NCBI GenBank assembly: GCA_964019695.1
Contig: OZ026515.1
Span: 140,985,549-141,049,548, forward strand
Reading direction: 5' to 3'
Source of the DNA: Loripinus fragilis
Taxonomy: Eukaryota > Mollusca > Bivalvia > Lucinida > Lucinidae
Length of the DNA: 64,000 nucleotides
Position 1 is the stretch's first letter. Each line of letters starts with the position of its first letter. This document shows positions 34,421-44,766 of the stretch, in pieces. A program made the translations under genes and the position numbers. The notes under the pieces were generated by a model that saw only the letters and a list, made by a program, of their open reading frames with translations, did no database searches and was not told the DNA's origin.

Positions 34421-35734
34421 AAAATCCGGAAAAGTACAGAAACATGCCCATCTTATCAGACTTTATTGACGAGCAAACAGCAGTGTGGACCCATAACATA
34501 AACAGTACTGATTGCATGTGTGTTTCTACTGTTCTCTCCAATGCGATACTACCAAACTTGTATGCGCTGGCTCATTTGCCTGATGTTATATGCAGGGATT
34601 CCTCCCGATTAACCAAAATTCTTCACTCGTATACTATCATTATTCTGATTGTGAAAATGCTTTGTTAGTTGTGACAGATAGAACTCCCATGTAATTGAAG
34701 AATGAGAAAATGATTGATATTAACGATTAAACAGTAGTTTTGTTAGCTTGGGGAGTTTAGAAGGATGTTCAGTCCCACCTTGTGTCATTAGCCCCCCAAA
34801 ATACAAGTAAAGTGGTAAATGTTCAAAGTAGCATATTTAGAGCAGATATTTATATAAATTTTCCTTTTTAAAGGAGGGCTTGCCTAGTTTAAAAACAGCA
34901 TGTGCACCTTGTATGTTGGGGTCACCTCCAAAATTGGTTATTTTTTTACACTACACAAAACCACGTCATAGACGAACATCAACAATAGCTATTGAGTGGG
35001 TCGGTAAGATACTCTTCTGGCAAAAGAAAAACACAAACAGTTATCTAAAGCGGCACCTAGCACCATACACTGTTGGACTTTAAAAACGCAAAAAAGAAAT
35101 TAATTAAAATTTGCTTAATTTTAATGTATCATTTTTTTTAAATTTTTGCAACAATGAACATCAGTTTATCAAATAGCAATACCCTTATATTCTAAAGTTG
35201 CAATTTGAAATTTATCTAGAAATCAGACGTGATTTAAAGTGATTGTATTAAAATATTTTTATTAATAATCTGGATAAAAATTACCCTCGAAGCCCTATTA
35301 TTTGTCTGGAATTGACGATAGCCAGCCAGGACGCATATCGTCGATGCAAATATCGTTGATACACTCGACGTAAGTTGCCGTCTTAACGTTGGGTTGTCTT
35401 TTTTGGTTAACCAGACCTGCCTTAATATTTAACTGTCCCTGTAGCCTGATAACGATCTCTTAGGCGCTGTATAGTTGATAGCCGATCCCAAAGGCCTAGA
35501 ACTTTTCAAATAGTCATTTCTTTTTTTCCATATAAACATATTCCTACGTTGTCGCTAGTCTATAGGCTGATGCTAAGTTCTGATAATCATACAACTCCAC
35601 TGAAGATAATTACATTTAAAGACTAGCCATGAATATAAACATTTGAAAAAGAAAAAGTAATATTATTACAATATTTTACGTGAATTAATGACCACTTTTA
35701 TTATCAGACTGGTAGCTATTCTATATAGTTATAA
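34421..35734. other. Intronic DNA, nothing recognised
   Basis: Small frames at 34363-34668 and 34880-35083 carry no domain. No repeat family recognised. Confidence 0.45.
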
Positions 35735-36201
35735 TGGCCCACTTCCAACCGAACTTTAGTTCCTACTATCGTACATAAAGTTCGATTCAAACATCAATAG
35801 TCGCTATTATAGTGACGTCACGAACCTACTATAGATCGACGGTGGGTTAGAGCGACGTTACTCTACTAGCTTGTCTGGTTCCCTCCTCTAGACCTATCTA
35901 GCAAGATGGTTTTAAGATCTATCAATAGCCTCAAAATGTTTTTATTTTACAAAATAAATCCTTGATGTGTTTTATTTGCGGTACCTCTTATTCGTTATTG
36001 TTAATAAGAATATGCTGTGCAGTTTATGCACACCCTTTTTGTCTACGATGAAGAACTGAGGGGGGCATACAGGGCTATTCACCTTGTTTACTTGGCAACT
36101 AATTAAAAAGTTGCAACTGTATCAGTTTGGATGTAAACGTGCGCACGCATCTATTACATAAGAACTTTAGTAGCAACTTTAGTTCGATTCGAAGTGGACC
36201 A
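35735..36201. mobile_element. MITE with TGGYCCACTTC termini
   Basis: The left end TGGCCCACTTCCAACCGAAC and the right end, read inverted as TGGTCCACTTCGAATCGAAC, form imperfect TIRs of about 40 bp that run on into CTACTA. Length is about 467 bp. It is flanked by ATAA on the left and ATAT on the right. Confidence 0.65.
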
Positions 36202-36289
36202 ATATCATTCCAATTGCGCCAGATCGTCCATGTTGGGACAATCGTGACATGATTAATAAAGTTATAAAACTAAAGCTACAGTATTTTAA

Positions 36290-36745
36290 CATGTTTATGT
36301 ACAAGCTACATGTCAAAGACCCAGAAGTGTATGCGACATGCCATGATCCCAAAATATATCCTCATACCAAATTTGGGATTCCTACCTCAAATTATATACA
36401 GATATGCTCTGGGCTCGACCTTGCTAGAACTGAAACCAGAAGTCAAGGTCACAGTGATCTGGAACCAGTTGGTAGCTCGCCAGGGCCCAAGATGTATCTA
36501 CATACCAAATATGGAACTGCTACCATAAACAATATAGGCGGTCTGTCAGTGAGTGCAATTTTTCAAGACCTGACTCCTGAGATCAAGGTCACAGTTGCTG
36601 AAAACAGTCAGCCGCATTCCATGACCCCAACATATATCCACAAATTGAATTTTGGGGGTAATATGTCATATAGTAGGAGACATGCTCTTTACACTATGTT
36701 TTGCTTGCTGTCGGTGAGTTGTCTTGTCGGTGAAATGTTTTGACC
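36290..36745 (+). repeat. Internally repetitive dispersed repeat
   Basis: Three diverged units, each starting with CCCAARATRTATCYWCATACC-like sequence (near 36350, 36485 and 36625) and continuing to a GAAGTCAAGGTCACAGT-like block (36437, 36580). The 164-residue frame follows the repeat and is rejected as a gene. Confidence 0.55.
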
Positions 36746-36879
36746 GTTATGCTAACAGTATGTTATACAAGTATTAGCTTTTCCAAAAAGCTGGCGGTCG
36801 ATTAGCTTAAATACTGATAGATATTTACATACTGCATGTTTTGTACTTTGAATAATCAGATTGTTGATAAAATTTCAGA

Positions 36880-36985
36880 TCAGACTGCTAGCACTGGGGT
36901 TCGAACCCAGACATACCTCCAGGTGCTTACATATCATAACCTGAGGCTGTTCTGCCAATTGAACTATACTAACTTGTCAAAATCT
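36880..36985 (-). repeat. tRNA-like sequence (tRNA-derived repeat)
   Basis: On the minus strand: TAGTTCAATTGGCAGAACAG resembles a tRNA D-arm / A box. About 50 bases later, CTGGGTTCGAACCCCAG forms a perfect T-arm with a TTCGAAC loop (B box). The anticodon stem is not convincing, so a working tRNA gene is unlikely. Confidence 0.55.
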
Positions 36986-37485
36986 GAGCTTTTTAAGAAA
37001 AGTTTGCAAGATTTGAAATGAGACACTGTCACAGCTTGTATCTTTCTCCATTTTCAATCGGTTTGCCTTAAAGAAAGGTCCTCCCTTGTATGTTAAATTT
37101 GTGATCTTGCCAATTTCTTAACAATTTAAATCCCATAGTCAATTCCTGAAATAATAATATGTCTGCATCTAGGTAGTGCCTAAGTTCATATTAAGTTAAA
37201 ATATATGTTTTGGGTGCTCGAAAAAAAAATCTCATCAAGACGGTTCTTTTGAGTATCGAAATTCAGTATTTTTAGGTTGAATTTCTATGGAAAGTCAGAC
37301 TCAAAATCTCATAAACAGGGCTAACATTGATCCCTTCCAGATCAAGCACTAGCCAGATATCACATCTGGGCGAATTTCTCATCCTAATCCTCTCCTTTTC
37401 TCTTCCTTCATTATCATACGTTCAGATTAAGGAACTTTTTATGCGTAAAATTGTAACTATTTTCTTATTTGTGTTAAAACATTTT

Positions 37486-38210
37486 ACTTCCACCAAGATT
37501 TGAATCTTGAACACTCACTCCAAGAGTGAGTATGTTTTCTATTACACCACGGAAGCTAATTTTGATGAACTGGCTAGATTTCTATCAAATTTTGTTAATA
37601 TAATTGAAGCATCCAAATCAGTTTCCAGCTGCAAACTTTTTTTACTTCCACCAGGATTTGAACCTGGAACCCTCACTCCAAGAGTGAGTATGGTTTCTAT
37701 TACACCATGGAAGCTAGTTTTGTTGAACAGGCTAGATTTCTATTAAATTTTGTTAATATAATTGAAGCATCCAAATCAGTTTCCAGCTGCCAACTTTTTT
37801 ACTTCCACCAGGATTTCAAACCTGGAACCCTCACTCCAAGAGTGAGTATGTTTTCTATTACACCATGGAAGCTTATTTTGTTGTACTGGCTAGATTTCTA
37901 TTAAATTTCGTTAATATAATTGAAGCATCCAAATCAGTTTCCAGCTGCCAACTTTTTTTTACTTCCACGAGGATTTGAACCTGGAACCCTCACTCCAAGA
38001 GTGAGTATGTTTTCTATTACACCACGGAAGCTAATTTTGTTGTACTGGCTAGATTTCTATTTTTGTCACTATAATTGATTCATCCAAATCAGTTTCCAGC
38101 TGCCCAACTTTGTACTTCTACCAGGATTTGAACCTGGAGCCCTCACTCCAAGAGTATGTTTCCTATTACACCATGGAAGCTAATTGTGTTGAAATGGCTA
38201 GATTTCACGA
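37486..38210 (-). repeat. Five-copy tandem array of a tRNA-like unit
   Basis: Units start at about 37486, 37644, 37801, 37961 and 38114 (period 153-160 bp). On the minus strand each contains a ~72-base tRNA-like block. GCTTCCATGG and TGGAAGT can form an acceptor stem, CTCACTCTTGGAGTGAG forms an anticodon-like arm, and CCAGGTTCAAATCCTGG forms a perfect 5-bp T-stem with the canonical TTCAAAT loop (B box). Base 33 of the anticodon loop is not T, and bases 8-9 are hard to place, so these are probably tRNA pseudogenes or a tRNA-derived repeat rather than functional tRNAs. The spacer carries GAAGCATCCAAATCAGTTTC. Units 2-4 are closest to each other. Confidence 0.8.
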
Positions 38211-38599
38211 AAGCAAGGCTTTTATTACATTACAGTGCTCTTAATTAAAAGATAATTTGTTACAATGAGTTCAACTCTTAATTCTAAAATTCAACATAGG
38301 TTTTATTAATAAAAATGTGAAAGTTTTACGATTTCGATCATGAAAAATGGCTTTTATTTGTTTTCAACATTTAATATGCATTGAATTTCATTAATTACAG
38401 AAAAAAATGCCATTTTAAATTTCCATTTATTCTCTCTTGCTGCAGAAAATTTGAATGAATTAAGTGTCAAAATTATTTTCTATAATATAAAATAAAATGT
38501 GAATATTTTCAAATCCTTGCCAAATGATTTAAAGCACATTGTGTAAATAGTGTATCTAAAGCATAAAGAAAACTAGAAATGTGTCAATGGGACACAGAT

Positions 38600-39130
38600 G
38601 CCCCCGCAATTGCCAAATTTGTATAAATAGGGAATTGTCATTCACAAAGGGCAATAACTCCTGAAGGCATGATGCGATTGGGCCTTTCTAAAACTTGAAC
38701 ACACTATGGCACTTAATAATGTGACCAAGAATCAAAACTACTCATGTTAGAGAGTAGAAGTCATTTCAACCGATGATTTTTCATAAACTAAGGGCAATAA
38801 CTCCTTAAAGCATGGTGCCATATAGACCATTATCATACTTGAAAAAGACATCATGGTACTAAACAATGAGACAAAGTTTCGTAAAATTCTGATAAAAAAT
38901 TTTTGACTTAGAGAGGGGACATCATTTAAAACGGTGAATTTTCATAAACAAAGGGCCATAACTACTGAGAGCCTGGTGCGATATAAACCTTAATCGAACT
39001 TGAAGAAGACATTATGGTACTAAACAATGTGACCTAGTTTCATAAAATTCGGATCAAAAGTATTCGATTTAGAGAGCGGACGTCGTCGGGACAGACGCAT
39101 GTACTTACGTGAGTACGCACAGGGGTAACA
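38600..39130 (+). repeat. Dispersed repeat with three ~145-bp internal units
   Basis: AAAGGGCAATAACTCCTGAA recurs in diverged form near 38657, 38801 and 38948. Each is followed by ACTTGAA and GTACTAAACAATG-like blocks. Non-coding; resembles abundant bivalve repeats I recall. Confidence 0.65.
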
Positions 39131-39654
39131 CTTAATGCCCCGCCCATTATCATGGCAGTGATTCATTTACAATTTTGGGATTATGGGTCCTGGGACTCGC
39201 TGTTTCCAATATCAATAAGTCCAACTGCAAATTTATGAGTCCCAAACACTATTTTTAATGACAAGTCTGCAATACTATTGCATCCCGGGACTCGCCTGGA
39301 CTCGCTGACATAAAAACTTATGCGCAAAAGATGCAGGATGCGCAGGTAACAAAATCACTGCATGGCGGGGACATAATAATCATAAATGTTCTAAAAAAGT
39401 GGAAGAAGAAAAAACCAGATTTGTCAATAATTTAAAACTTCATTCAATGTAGAGAAAAAAAGGTTCAAATGGCGAAATACTATTTCTCAAGAAAATTTGA
39501 ATGAAATGACTCAGGTGTGTGGAAATAATAAAATTTTCTTCTTGTCCAGGGACAAATAAAAACTGCTGAAAGCCAAAATGTACTTGTCCATAGAATATTT
39601 TACTTGTCCAAAAGAAAAAAATCTGTGCTTAGAGAACTATTTATTCTTTCAAAA
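39131..39654. other. Intronic DNA with TTGTCC-type repeat fragments
   Basis: CCGGGACTCGCCTGGACTCG near 39285, and ACTTGTCC words at 39541, 39583 and 39602 in both orientations, are dispersed-repeat debris. No gene. Confidence 0.45.
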
Positions 39655-39745
39655 ACAGTATGAAACCAGATCAACACTTGGAAACAGGATGGATCCTGAT
39701 CAGCTGGCTTCTCTTGTATGAATCAGGATCCACACTGTTTTCAAT
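39655..39745. repeat. Family P core hairpin
   Basis: AAACAGTATGAAACCAGATC at the left and ATCAGGATCCACACTGTTTT at the right enclose GGATCCTGATCAGCTGGC. It is an imperfect hairpin of the same layout as 19091-19155. Confidence 0.65.
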
Positions 39746-40163
39746 GCAAGATGTGAGCTCGTAATAATTAATCAAAATATGAAATACAGAATTTTATTAA
39801 CTTAATACATTTGTACTTGTCCAAGGACAAGTAAATAGAAATTTTCAACTTGTCCTGACTGAAATGGGACCAGGTCGGGCAAGTCGGGCATGGCATTTCC
39901 ACAGCCATGGGAATGTCATATTTTCAGAAAAATAAAAGTAAAATTTTTCAAATTGTGACACCTATAAACATGTAGGCCTCCAGATAAGAGTCTCAGTAAT
40001 TAAAAATTTTAAAAATATTTCCAAAGGAACTGTCTCAATGAGATGGTTCTTTAAATGTTAGAATTAATGGATTTATAAGGAATTTTATGCTCAAAATATT
40101 TGCTTAACTGGGCCTATGGCACTTATTCTTTTATTTCCATCATCAGAAGGGGTCTAGCAAGTG
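39746..40163. other. Intronic DNA with palindromic TACTTGTCCAAGGACAAGTA
   Basis: A perfect 20-bp palindrome at about 39812 is part of the TTGTCC repeat debris seen from 39540. Nothing else recognised. Confidence 0.5.
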
Positions 40164-40430
40164 CGGATCCAGAGGGGGGAACAGGGGGTCCCGACGCCCC
40201 CCTGGAAAATCACAAGTTATATGGGTTTCTATAGGGAATCAGCAATTGGACCCCCCTGGAAAAAGTTGGACCCCCTCTGGAACCTTGAAAAATGATAATT
40301 TTTTTTAAATTGACCATTTGACTTCTGTAAAATAAGCTGAGGACTAAAAAAAAAACGTTGTCAGAGCTTTTTTTGTCAGACTGACCTGGACCCCCCTGAC
40401 GTAAATTCCTGGATCTGCGCATGTCTAGGA
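40164..40430. mobile_element. Family G element without hairpin module
   Basis: TGCGGATCCAGAGGGGGGAA on the left; TTCCTGGATCTGCGCATG on the right. Internal blocks GGGGGTCCCGACGCCCCC, GGACCCCCCTGGAAAAAGTT and AAAATAAGCTGAGGACTAAA are shared with 63530-63815. Confidence 0.75.
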
Positions 40431-40943
40431 ATAGGAACAAAATTTATTTTTCTCAAAATTTGACTTAAAGCTATGGAATCAGCTAAACATTCTTGAGGCC
40501 CATCCAGGGGTTTGGGAAATGGAGGAACAAGGTAAATTTTATGTTTGGGTTACAGGAGTGGGGATAAGTAATTTCATTCAGGGGAATAAGAAAACAGCCC
40601 GCCTAACCAACCCCTGGGAGGGTCTGTGAGGAGATGAATGGGAACAAACCCTGTCAGACAGATAAAAGTAGGAGCTCAGTAGTAGACACAAGGCAGTTGG
40701 ACAGTGCCCCAGGGGCCCAAACGCACAACCCCTCCATCTTGAGTCTAGCCCCGTCTGGCGACTGAAAAATTGTTCAATGTGTCGTATGTAACACTGGTGA
40801 CTTATCCAGGGGTCCTAGAGTTTGATCCACGGATGAGACGGAGCTGTGACGGTGTCTCCATGACCTTAAAGCTCTGCTGCCTGCTGGTGAGATGTTAAAC
40901 AAACTCACTTTTTTAAACTGAAACTGCTCGGGAGTGGGGATAG
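40431..40943. other. Repeat-derived DNA 5' of the nested SINEs
   Basis: No gene. The right part (about 40690-40943) leads directly into the older SINE tail that resumes at 41163 once the younger insertion is removed, so it may be the head of that older element. Confidence 0.45.
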
Positions 40944-41162
40944 GTATGTTGCGTTGTTTTGTTTGTTTGATTCTTTACGTCCCATCATCAATCTTTCAGT
41001 TATAAAGGGGTCTTCCTGGGTTGAACCAGTATTAAGCTAGGATAAATGTGTCTTGCTCAAGGACACAACGCAGTGACGCCGGTTAGGCTCACACCCATGG
41101 CCCTTCGGCCTTGAGTCAAACACTCTACCACTGAGCCACTGTGCTCCCGTATGTTGCGTTGT
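40944..41162 (-). mobile_element. Young tRNA-derived SINE with 14-bp target duplication
   Basis: The body 40958-41148 lies on the minus strand: GGGAGCACAGTGGCTCAGTG (tRNA-like A box) at its 5' end, a degraded B box, GTGTCCTTGAGCAAGACACA, then CTTAATACTGGTTCAACCCA and an A-rich CAAACAAAAC tail. Both ends are bordered by identical GTATGTTGCGTTGT (40944-40957 and 41149-41162), a classic LINE-type target-site duplication. It split an older plus-strand SINE whose 3' half continues at 41163. Confidence 0.88.
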
Positions 41163-41284
41163 CATCCTTGAGCAAGACAGTTATCCGAGCTTAGTACTGG
41201 TTCAACCCAGGAAGACCCGTCCCTGTTCAACTGAAAGATTGTTAATGGGACGTAAAGAATCAAATCAAACAGTAAACAAACAAA
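41163..41284 (+). mobile_element. Older SINE 3' half
   Basis: CCTTGAGCAAGACAGTTATC, GCTTAGTACTGGTTCAACCC, GGAAGACCCGTCCCTG, GATTGTTAATGGGACGTAAA and an A-rich tail. These are the same central and 3' blocks as 44779-44984. Its 5' part lies left of the nested insertion. Confidence 0.75.
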
Positions 41285-41720
41285 ATAGTATGTGCGGGCT
41301 GTCTTCTTGTGACTCTCCTTACTGCAAGGGAAAACGTGAAATATATTTCATTCGATATTTGGCAGCACAAATATTTGTTGGCGTTCAAACCTTGTGAAAA
41401 CTGTTACTCACTACATGACAATATGGCAAACACCAACAGTATAGTAGTTGCAGCTATTGATAGCGAGTATTTTGCCATTATTTTTGCGAAGCGAGATCGT
41501 TGTTGTCGTGGCCGCCATCGTTATCGTTATCGTTATCTCGTAGAGTTCCGCCGTTGACTTATCGACGCACCCGGATAAACCGGTAAAAGGGGGATATAAT
41601 GTTCTAAACACTAAAAGTCACCAACACCAATGTACTGTACAATATAACACAGTGAGTAATCAATTGAATATCTTCCAACACCACAAGAAGTTCTATGTAC
41701 ACAAATGAGCCTTTTTTCAG
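41285..41720. other. DNA 3' of the MYND gene
   Basis: Probably includes the 3' UTR of the minus-strand gene, but no AATAAA was found close to its stop codon. A CGTTATCGTTATCGTTAT run lies near 41515. Frames on both strands here are unsupported. Confidence 0.4.
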
Positions 41721-42797
41721 TTAGTTTTGTGGATTTAAAGATTGGATAGATTTGCACAGCTGCCTATGTGAGGGCCAATCTGATATCTGGCAGACTTTGT
41801 TACAATAACTGAAGCTTTTACAGCCTGTACAGCGACGTAATTCTGTCTGTCTTCCTTTTTTCAGGCAGTGCGCACACACTATGTCCGAAACTTCACAGTC
41901 TTCCGAAAAACTACTGGAATGCTCCGCTGCAGCCTCTGCAGATAGTTTATTTAAATCCGAATGAACTTGGGCTGTGCCGACAGGTTCCCTTTCAATGGTT
42001 AAATAACTAGATGACTGAGAAACAGAAGATGTACGTTCCAAGGAGCCGGATTTCTCTGGCTGTCTGACCACATGGACCTGTGGACTGGCTACCGTCTCTG
42101 TATCTTGCAGCTGGTATGACTGAGAAGCAGCAGATGTACGTTCCAAGGAGCCGGATTTCTCTGGCTGTCTGACCACAGGGATCTGTGGACTGGCTACCGT
42201 CTGTGATTCTTGCAGTTTGTTTGACTGAGGAACAGCAGATGTACGTTCCAAGCAACCGGATTTCTCTGGCTGTCTGACCACAGGGATCTGTGGACTGGCT
42301 ACTGTCTGTAATTCTTGCAGTTTGTAGAACAAAGCGAGGTTCTCAGCTCTTAGCTGTCTGGGAACTTTCATGTGCTTCCAATATTCCTTCCGCCTGGCAC
42401 GATCCCTTGCCACTACAGCTGGGGGTTTCTTCTTTAACTTTGGCTGCTCTGCCTTTACATTGGGGGAATCTTGAGCAGAAGGTTGTTTAGCAGACTTGGG
42501 TCCAGAAGGAAGAGTTGAAGATTTGTTCTTTTTACGCTTTGGCTTTCTATTAAGCGGCTTTTCTTCGGAAGAAACTTCTTTCTTGTCCTGATGAGAAGCT
42601 GTTTGTCGACCGGAAGCGTAGTTCTTCAATGGCGTCGATTCTCCATTCTTGGCGGGAAATTTAGTGACGAGAGTAAAATACTTCCTCTTTCGTATAATTT
42701 TATACGAATGACACTTTTCATCTCTCTCAAGAATGCAGATGATTTCTATAAGGTCTTTTGGCATAAAATTGGCAGCAGTACACTCCGTTTCATCCAT
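41721..42797 (-). CDS. MYND zinc-finger protein, intronless
   Basis: 358 residues, single exon, nested antisense inside the large KCNIP intron. Residues 1-60 are an unrecognised, possibly folded region. Residues 61-135 are very basic, with RKPKRKKNK a likely nuclear signal and a second basic block RDRARRKEYW. Residues 159-263 are three 35-residue repeats containing VVRQPEKSGSLERTS. Residues 308-348 are a complete MYND zinc finger with ligands C308, C311, C323, C326, C332, C336, H344 and C348. MYND fingers bind proline-rich peptides in partner proteins and are typical of transcriptional co-repressors. No SET, ankyrin or TPR domain is present, so no enzyme activity is claimed. The ATG has A at -3 and G at +4, and an in-frame TAA lies two codons upstream, which fixes the start. 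The intact frame beside so much decayed DNA implies selection or a recent origin. The lack of introns would fit a retrocopy, but no poly-A tail or target duplication was seen. Confidence 0.88.
   Translation of the reverse strand: MDETECTAANFMPKDLIEIICILERDEKCHSYKIIRKRKYFTLVTKFPAKNGESTPLKNYASGRQTASHQDKKEVSSEEKPLNRKPKRKKNKSSTLPSGPKSAKQPSAQDSPNVKAEQPKLKKKPPAVVARDRARRKEYWKHMKVPRQLRAENLALFYKLQELQTVASPQIPVVRQPEKSGCLERTSAVPQSNKLQESQTVASPQIPVVRQPEKSGSLERTSAASQSYQLQDTETVASPQVHVVRQPEKSGSLERTSSVSQSSSYLTIEREPVGTAQVHSDLNKLSAEAAAEHSSSFSEDCEVSDIVCAHCLKKGRQTELRRCTGCKSFSYCNKVCQISDWPSHRQLCKSIQSLNPQN
42009..42323 (-). repeat. Three 105-bp coding repeats inside the MYND gene
   Basis: Residues 159-193, 194-228 and 229-263. 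Period is exactly 105 bp (35 codons), so the frame is kept. Units 1 and 2 differ at few codons; unit 3 is more diverged (HVVRQPEKSG in place of PVVRQPEKSG). Copy number is probably variable between individuals. Confidence 0.92.
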
Positions 42798-42892
42798 ATT
42801 TTAATTATCCAAAATCCCCCTTTGAAATTCGCGTGCGGCATCTTCGAGCGCCATCGACTCAATATCTTCTTTAAAAGCGAAAGTCCGATACG

Positions 42893-42941
42893 GTCATGTG
42901 ACAGAAAAGGGCGCGAACTTTTTACTAAATACCGAAAAGAG
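42893..42941. promoter_or_regulatory. Promoter-proximal duplicated block, unit 1
   Basis: GTCATGTGACAGAAAAGGGC followed by GCGAACTTTTTACTAAATAC. It lies about 100 bp upstream of the MYND start codon and repeats at 43114. It contains an E-box-like CATGTG and a GGCGCGAA that reads TTCGCGCC on the other strand, close to the E2F consensus. Confidence 0.5.
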
Positions 42942-43113
42942 CAGAAATAATCAGGCAAAAGTACCAAATGGAACCCCCTTTTTTACATGTATATTTGAGC
43001 CCCCTATCAAAGAATCCTCGCAAAAACTTACCATGAACAAATACTCTCAGAAAAAAACAACAATATTTACGTTGGTTTCGTTGAACGCGCACTTGTAAAA
43101 GATGGATGTTAAT
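42942..43113. other. Spacer between the duplicated promoter blocks
   Basis: No recognised element. It is probably part of the MYND gene's 5' region. Confidence 0.4.
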
Positions 43114-43161
43114 GTCACGTGACAGATAATGGCGCGAATTTTTTCTTAATACCGGAAAGAG
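43114..43161. promoter_or_regulatory. Promoter-proximal duplicated block, unit 2
   Basis: GTCACGTGACAGATAATGGC then GCGAATTTTTTCTTAATACC. It has the perfect palindrome GTCACGTGAC (USF/MITF-type E-box) and the same GGCGCGAA. It lies 221 bp from unit 1. Confidence 0.5.
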
Positions 43162-43654
43162 AATAGGTGTGTCAAAATCCACGAATTACGTTTCTTATCC
43201 TCAAAACTGTCATTAAAAGCTGCTCATAATGTGATTCATTACGTTTTCCATGCTATAAAAATAAAGAGAAGGCAAATCATCATCTTTTGTGCACATACAA
43301 TGATGCAGAATACATCGACAACCTCCTCTTACAATGCTGGCTAATAACGCCTACCTTGGGTAAGTTAAGTTCGCTCCCGCTTGCTTCGCACAATAGGTTA
43401 ACCTAAAGTTGGAAACATTCGAGAACAAGTCTACACATTTTTGGTTCCCTGCTCATTGTTCGGTTAACATTAAAACATGCCTTAAGCAGAGTATAAGGGT
43501 TCAATCAAAACCTGATTTTGATGTATGTTTCGACTGATGTTTATAGAAGCGGCCGGCCACGGCCGACCGCAATAAATAGACAACCAGGTAGAGGGTATCA
43601 CTTTTCCGACACAAATGCTTGCGGCGAGAGCGCCGCAAGCAAAAATGGCGCATA
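43162..43654. other. Intronic DNA with GC-rich island
   Basis: GCGGCCGGCCACGGCCGACC at about 43550 and GCTTGCGGCGAGAGCGCCGC near 43618 are GC-rich palindromic pieces. AACATGCCTTAAGCAG near 43474 looks like an extra worn MITE M1 end. Confidence 0.45.
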
Positions 43655-43804
43655 CAGTTAAACATGTCTTAAGCGGCCGCTCAAAAAGAAGACCAAACAT
43701 TGTTTCAAGACCGATTATCGCTTAATGCAGGTCAAAAGTATTGCAGAATGCTCTTATCTGTGTTGTGTCTATTTTTGAGTGGCCGTTTTACATAGGTTTA
43801 ACTG
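43655..43804. mobile_element. MITE M1 copy, internally shortened
   Basis: 150 bp between TA dinucleotides. CAGTTAAACATGTCTTAAGC on the left, CATAGGTTTAACTG on the right. It keeps GCTTAATGCAGGTCAAAAGT in the interior. Confidence 0.75.
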
Positions 43805-44160
43805 TACTTAACTAAGGTCGTCCTGAACTTAAAGGAAGGATTGTAACTTTGGACCAGTTAATAGCAGGGCCCAAAATTACAATGCCTCCTTCATTTGTCA
43901 TTCTGATTGTGTCTGATATGCTCGAGGAAGGTTTTTTTCGCATAATGGCTAACACTTGCTATGCTAGTTCCTGGCGGTTTTGTCACAGCACGAATTACTA
44001 CATAAATTCCATTTGTCAGACTTTTCTTGGAAATAAAGTGAAATAGCCTCAAGATCTTATATCTTCGGTTACCGTAATTGGCAAGAATGGAGTCTGGATA
44101 AATGCAATTAATTGCTAAAATAGACCACTCCATGTGATGATGGTTCTCACCACATATGTC

Positions 44161-44376
44161 CTTAACCCATTCATGCCGTTCTTATCAATTTGATGAATCC
44201 ATTTCGAATTTAAGGGTTGTTTGGTAGTAACTTTTAATGGCGTTCAAATTTTAAAAGTTCATTATGTAAGCAAACAGTGTAGAACCTGATCAAACGCCGC
44301 GTACTGCGGCGACTGATCTGGTTCTTCACTGGTTGCCAATGTCCCATAAAAAGGACACGAGACTTAAATGGGTTAA
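44161..44376. mobile_element. Family P MITE (CTTAACCCATT ends)
   Basis: 216 bp. CTTAACCCATTCATGCC at the left and GACTTAAATGGGTTAAG at the right. Core hairpin CCTGATCAAACGCCGCGTAC / GCGGCGACTGATCTGG. GTAAGCAAACAGTGTAGAAC is conserved with other members. No open frame. Confidence 0.8.
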
Positions 44377-44429
44377 GTTTGTGTGTGCGCGCGCTAGGAA
44401 ATGGTGCGTGTTTTATTTATTTATTATTT

Positions 44430-44570
44430 TTCGTCTGCTGATTTTTTTTTCGAAATCAACTTTTAAAATCACGAATACCAGAAAAAGTGCCAAATAGTTT
44501 CGATCTAGATCTGGGTCCGAACTGTTTGCAGGGTTATCAGCAGACTACGCTGGCAAGCGAATAGCTAACC
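44430..44570. repeat. Family P element, worn
   Basis: TCGTCTGCTGATTTTTTTTT at the left, GATCTAGATCTGGGTCCGAA and TTATCAGCAGACTACGCTGG at the right. Part of the core is lost. Confidence 0.55.
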
Positions 44571-44766
44571 ATATCATTCAGTATGACTATCTTGCAGTAA
44601 CTGTGAATGTGCAGTCTCGTCTGACTGTTCTGATAATGTGCTGGGTCAATTACATGCAACAAGGCTACTGGTGTCTACAATGTCAAATAAATGAAGTAAC
44701 TCGGAATAGCATTGACCATACCAGGCTGCACATGAGATTCATACATTGTAAGTCTTGGTGAATATT

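Noticed and set aside
36249..36743. 164-residue plus-strand frame
   Set aside because: Internal repeats of the DNA explain it; no domain and no relation to neighbours.
37507..37904. Two related 65-79-residue frames suggesting a small gene family
   Set aside because: They follow the 157-bp tandem tRNA-like units; similarity is at DNA level and frames break in units 4 and 5.
37486..38210. Functional tRNA genes
   Set aside because: The T-arm is excellent, but base 33 is not T, positions 8-9 cannot be placed cleanly, and no anticodon is convincing. Called tRNA-like only.
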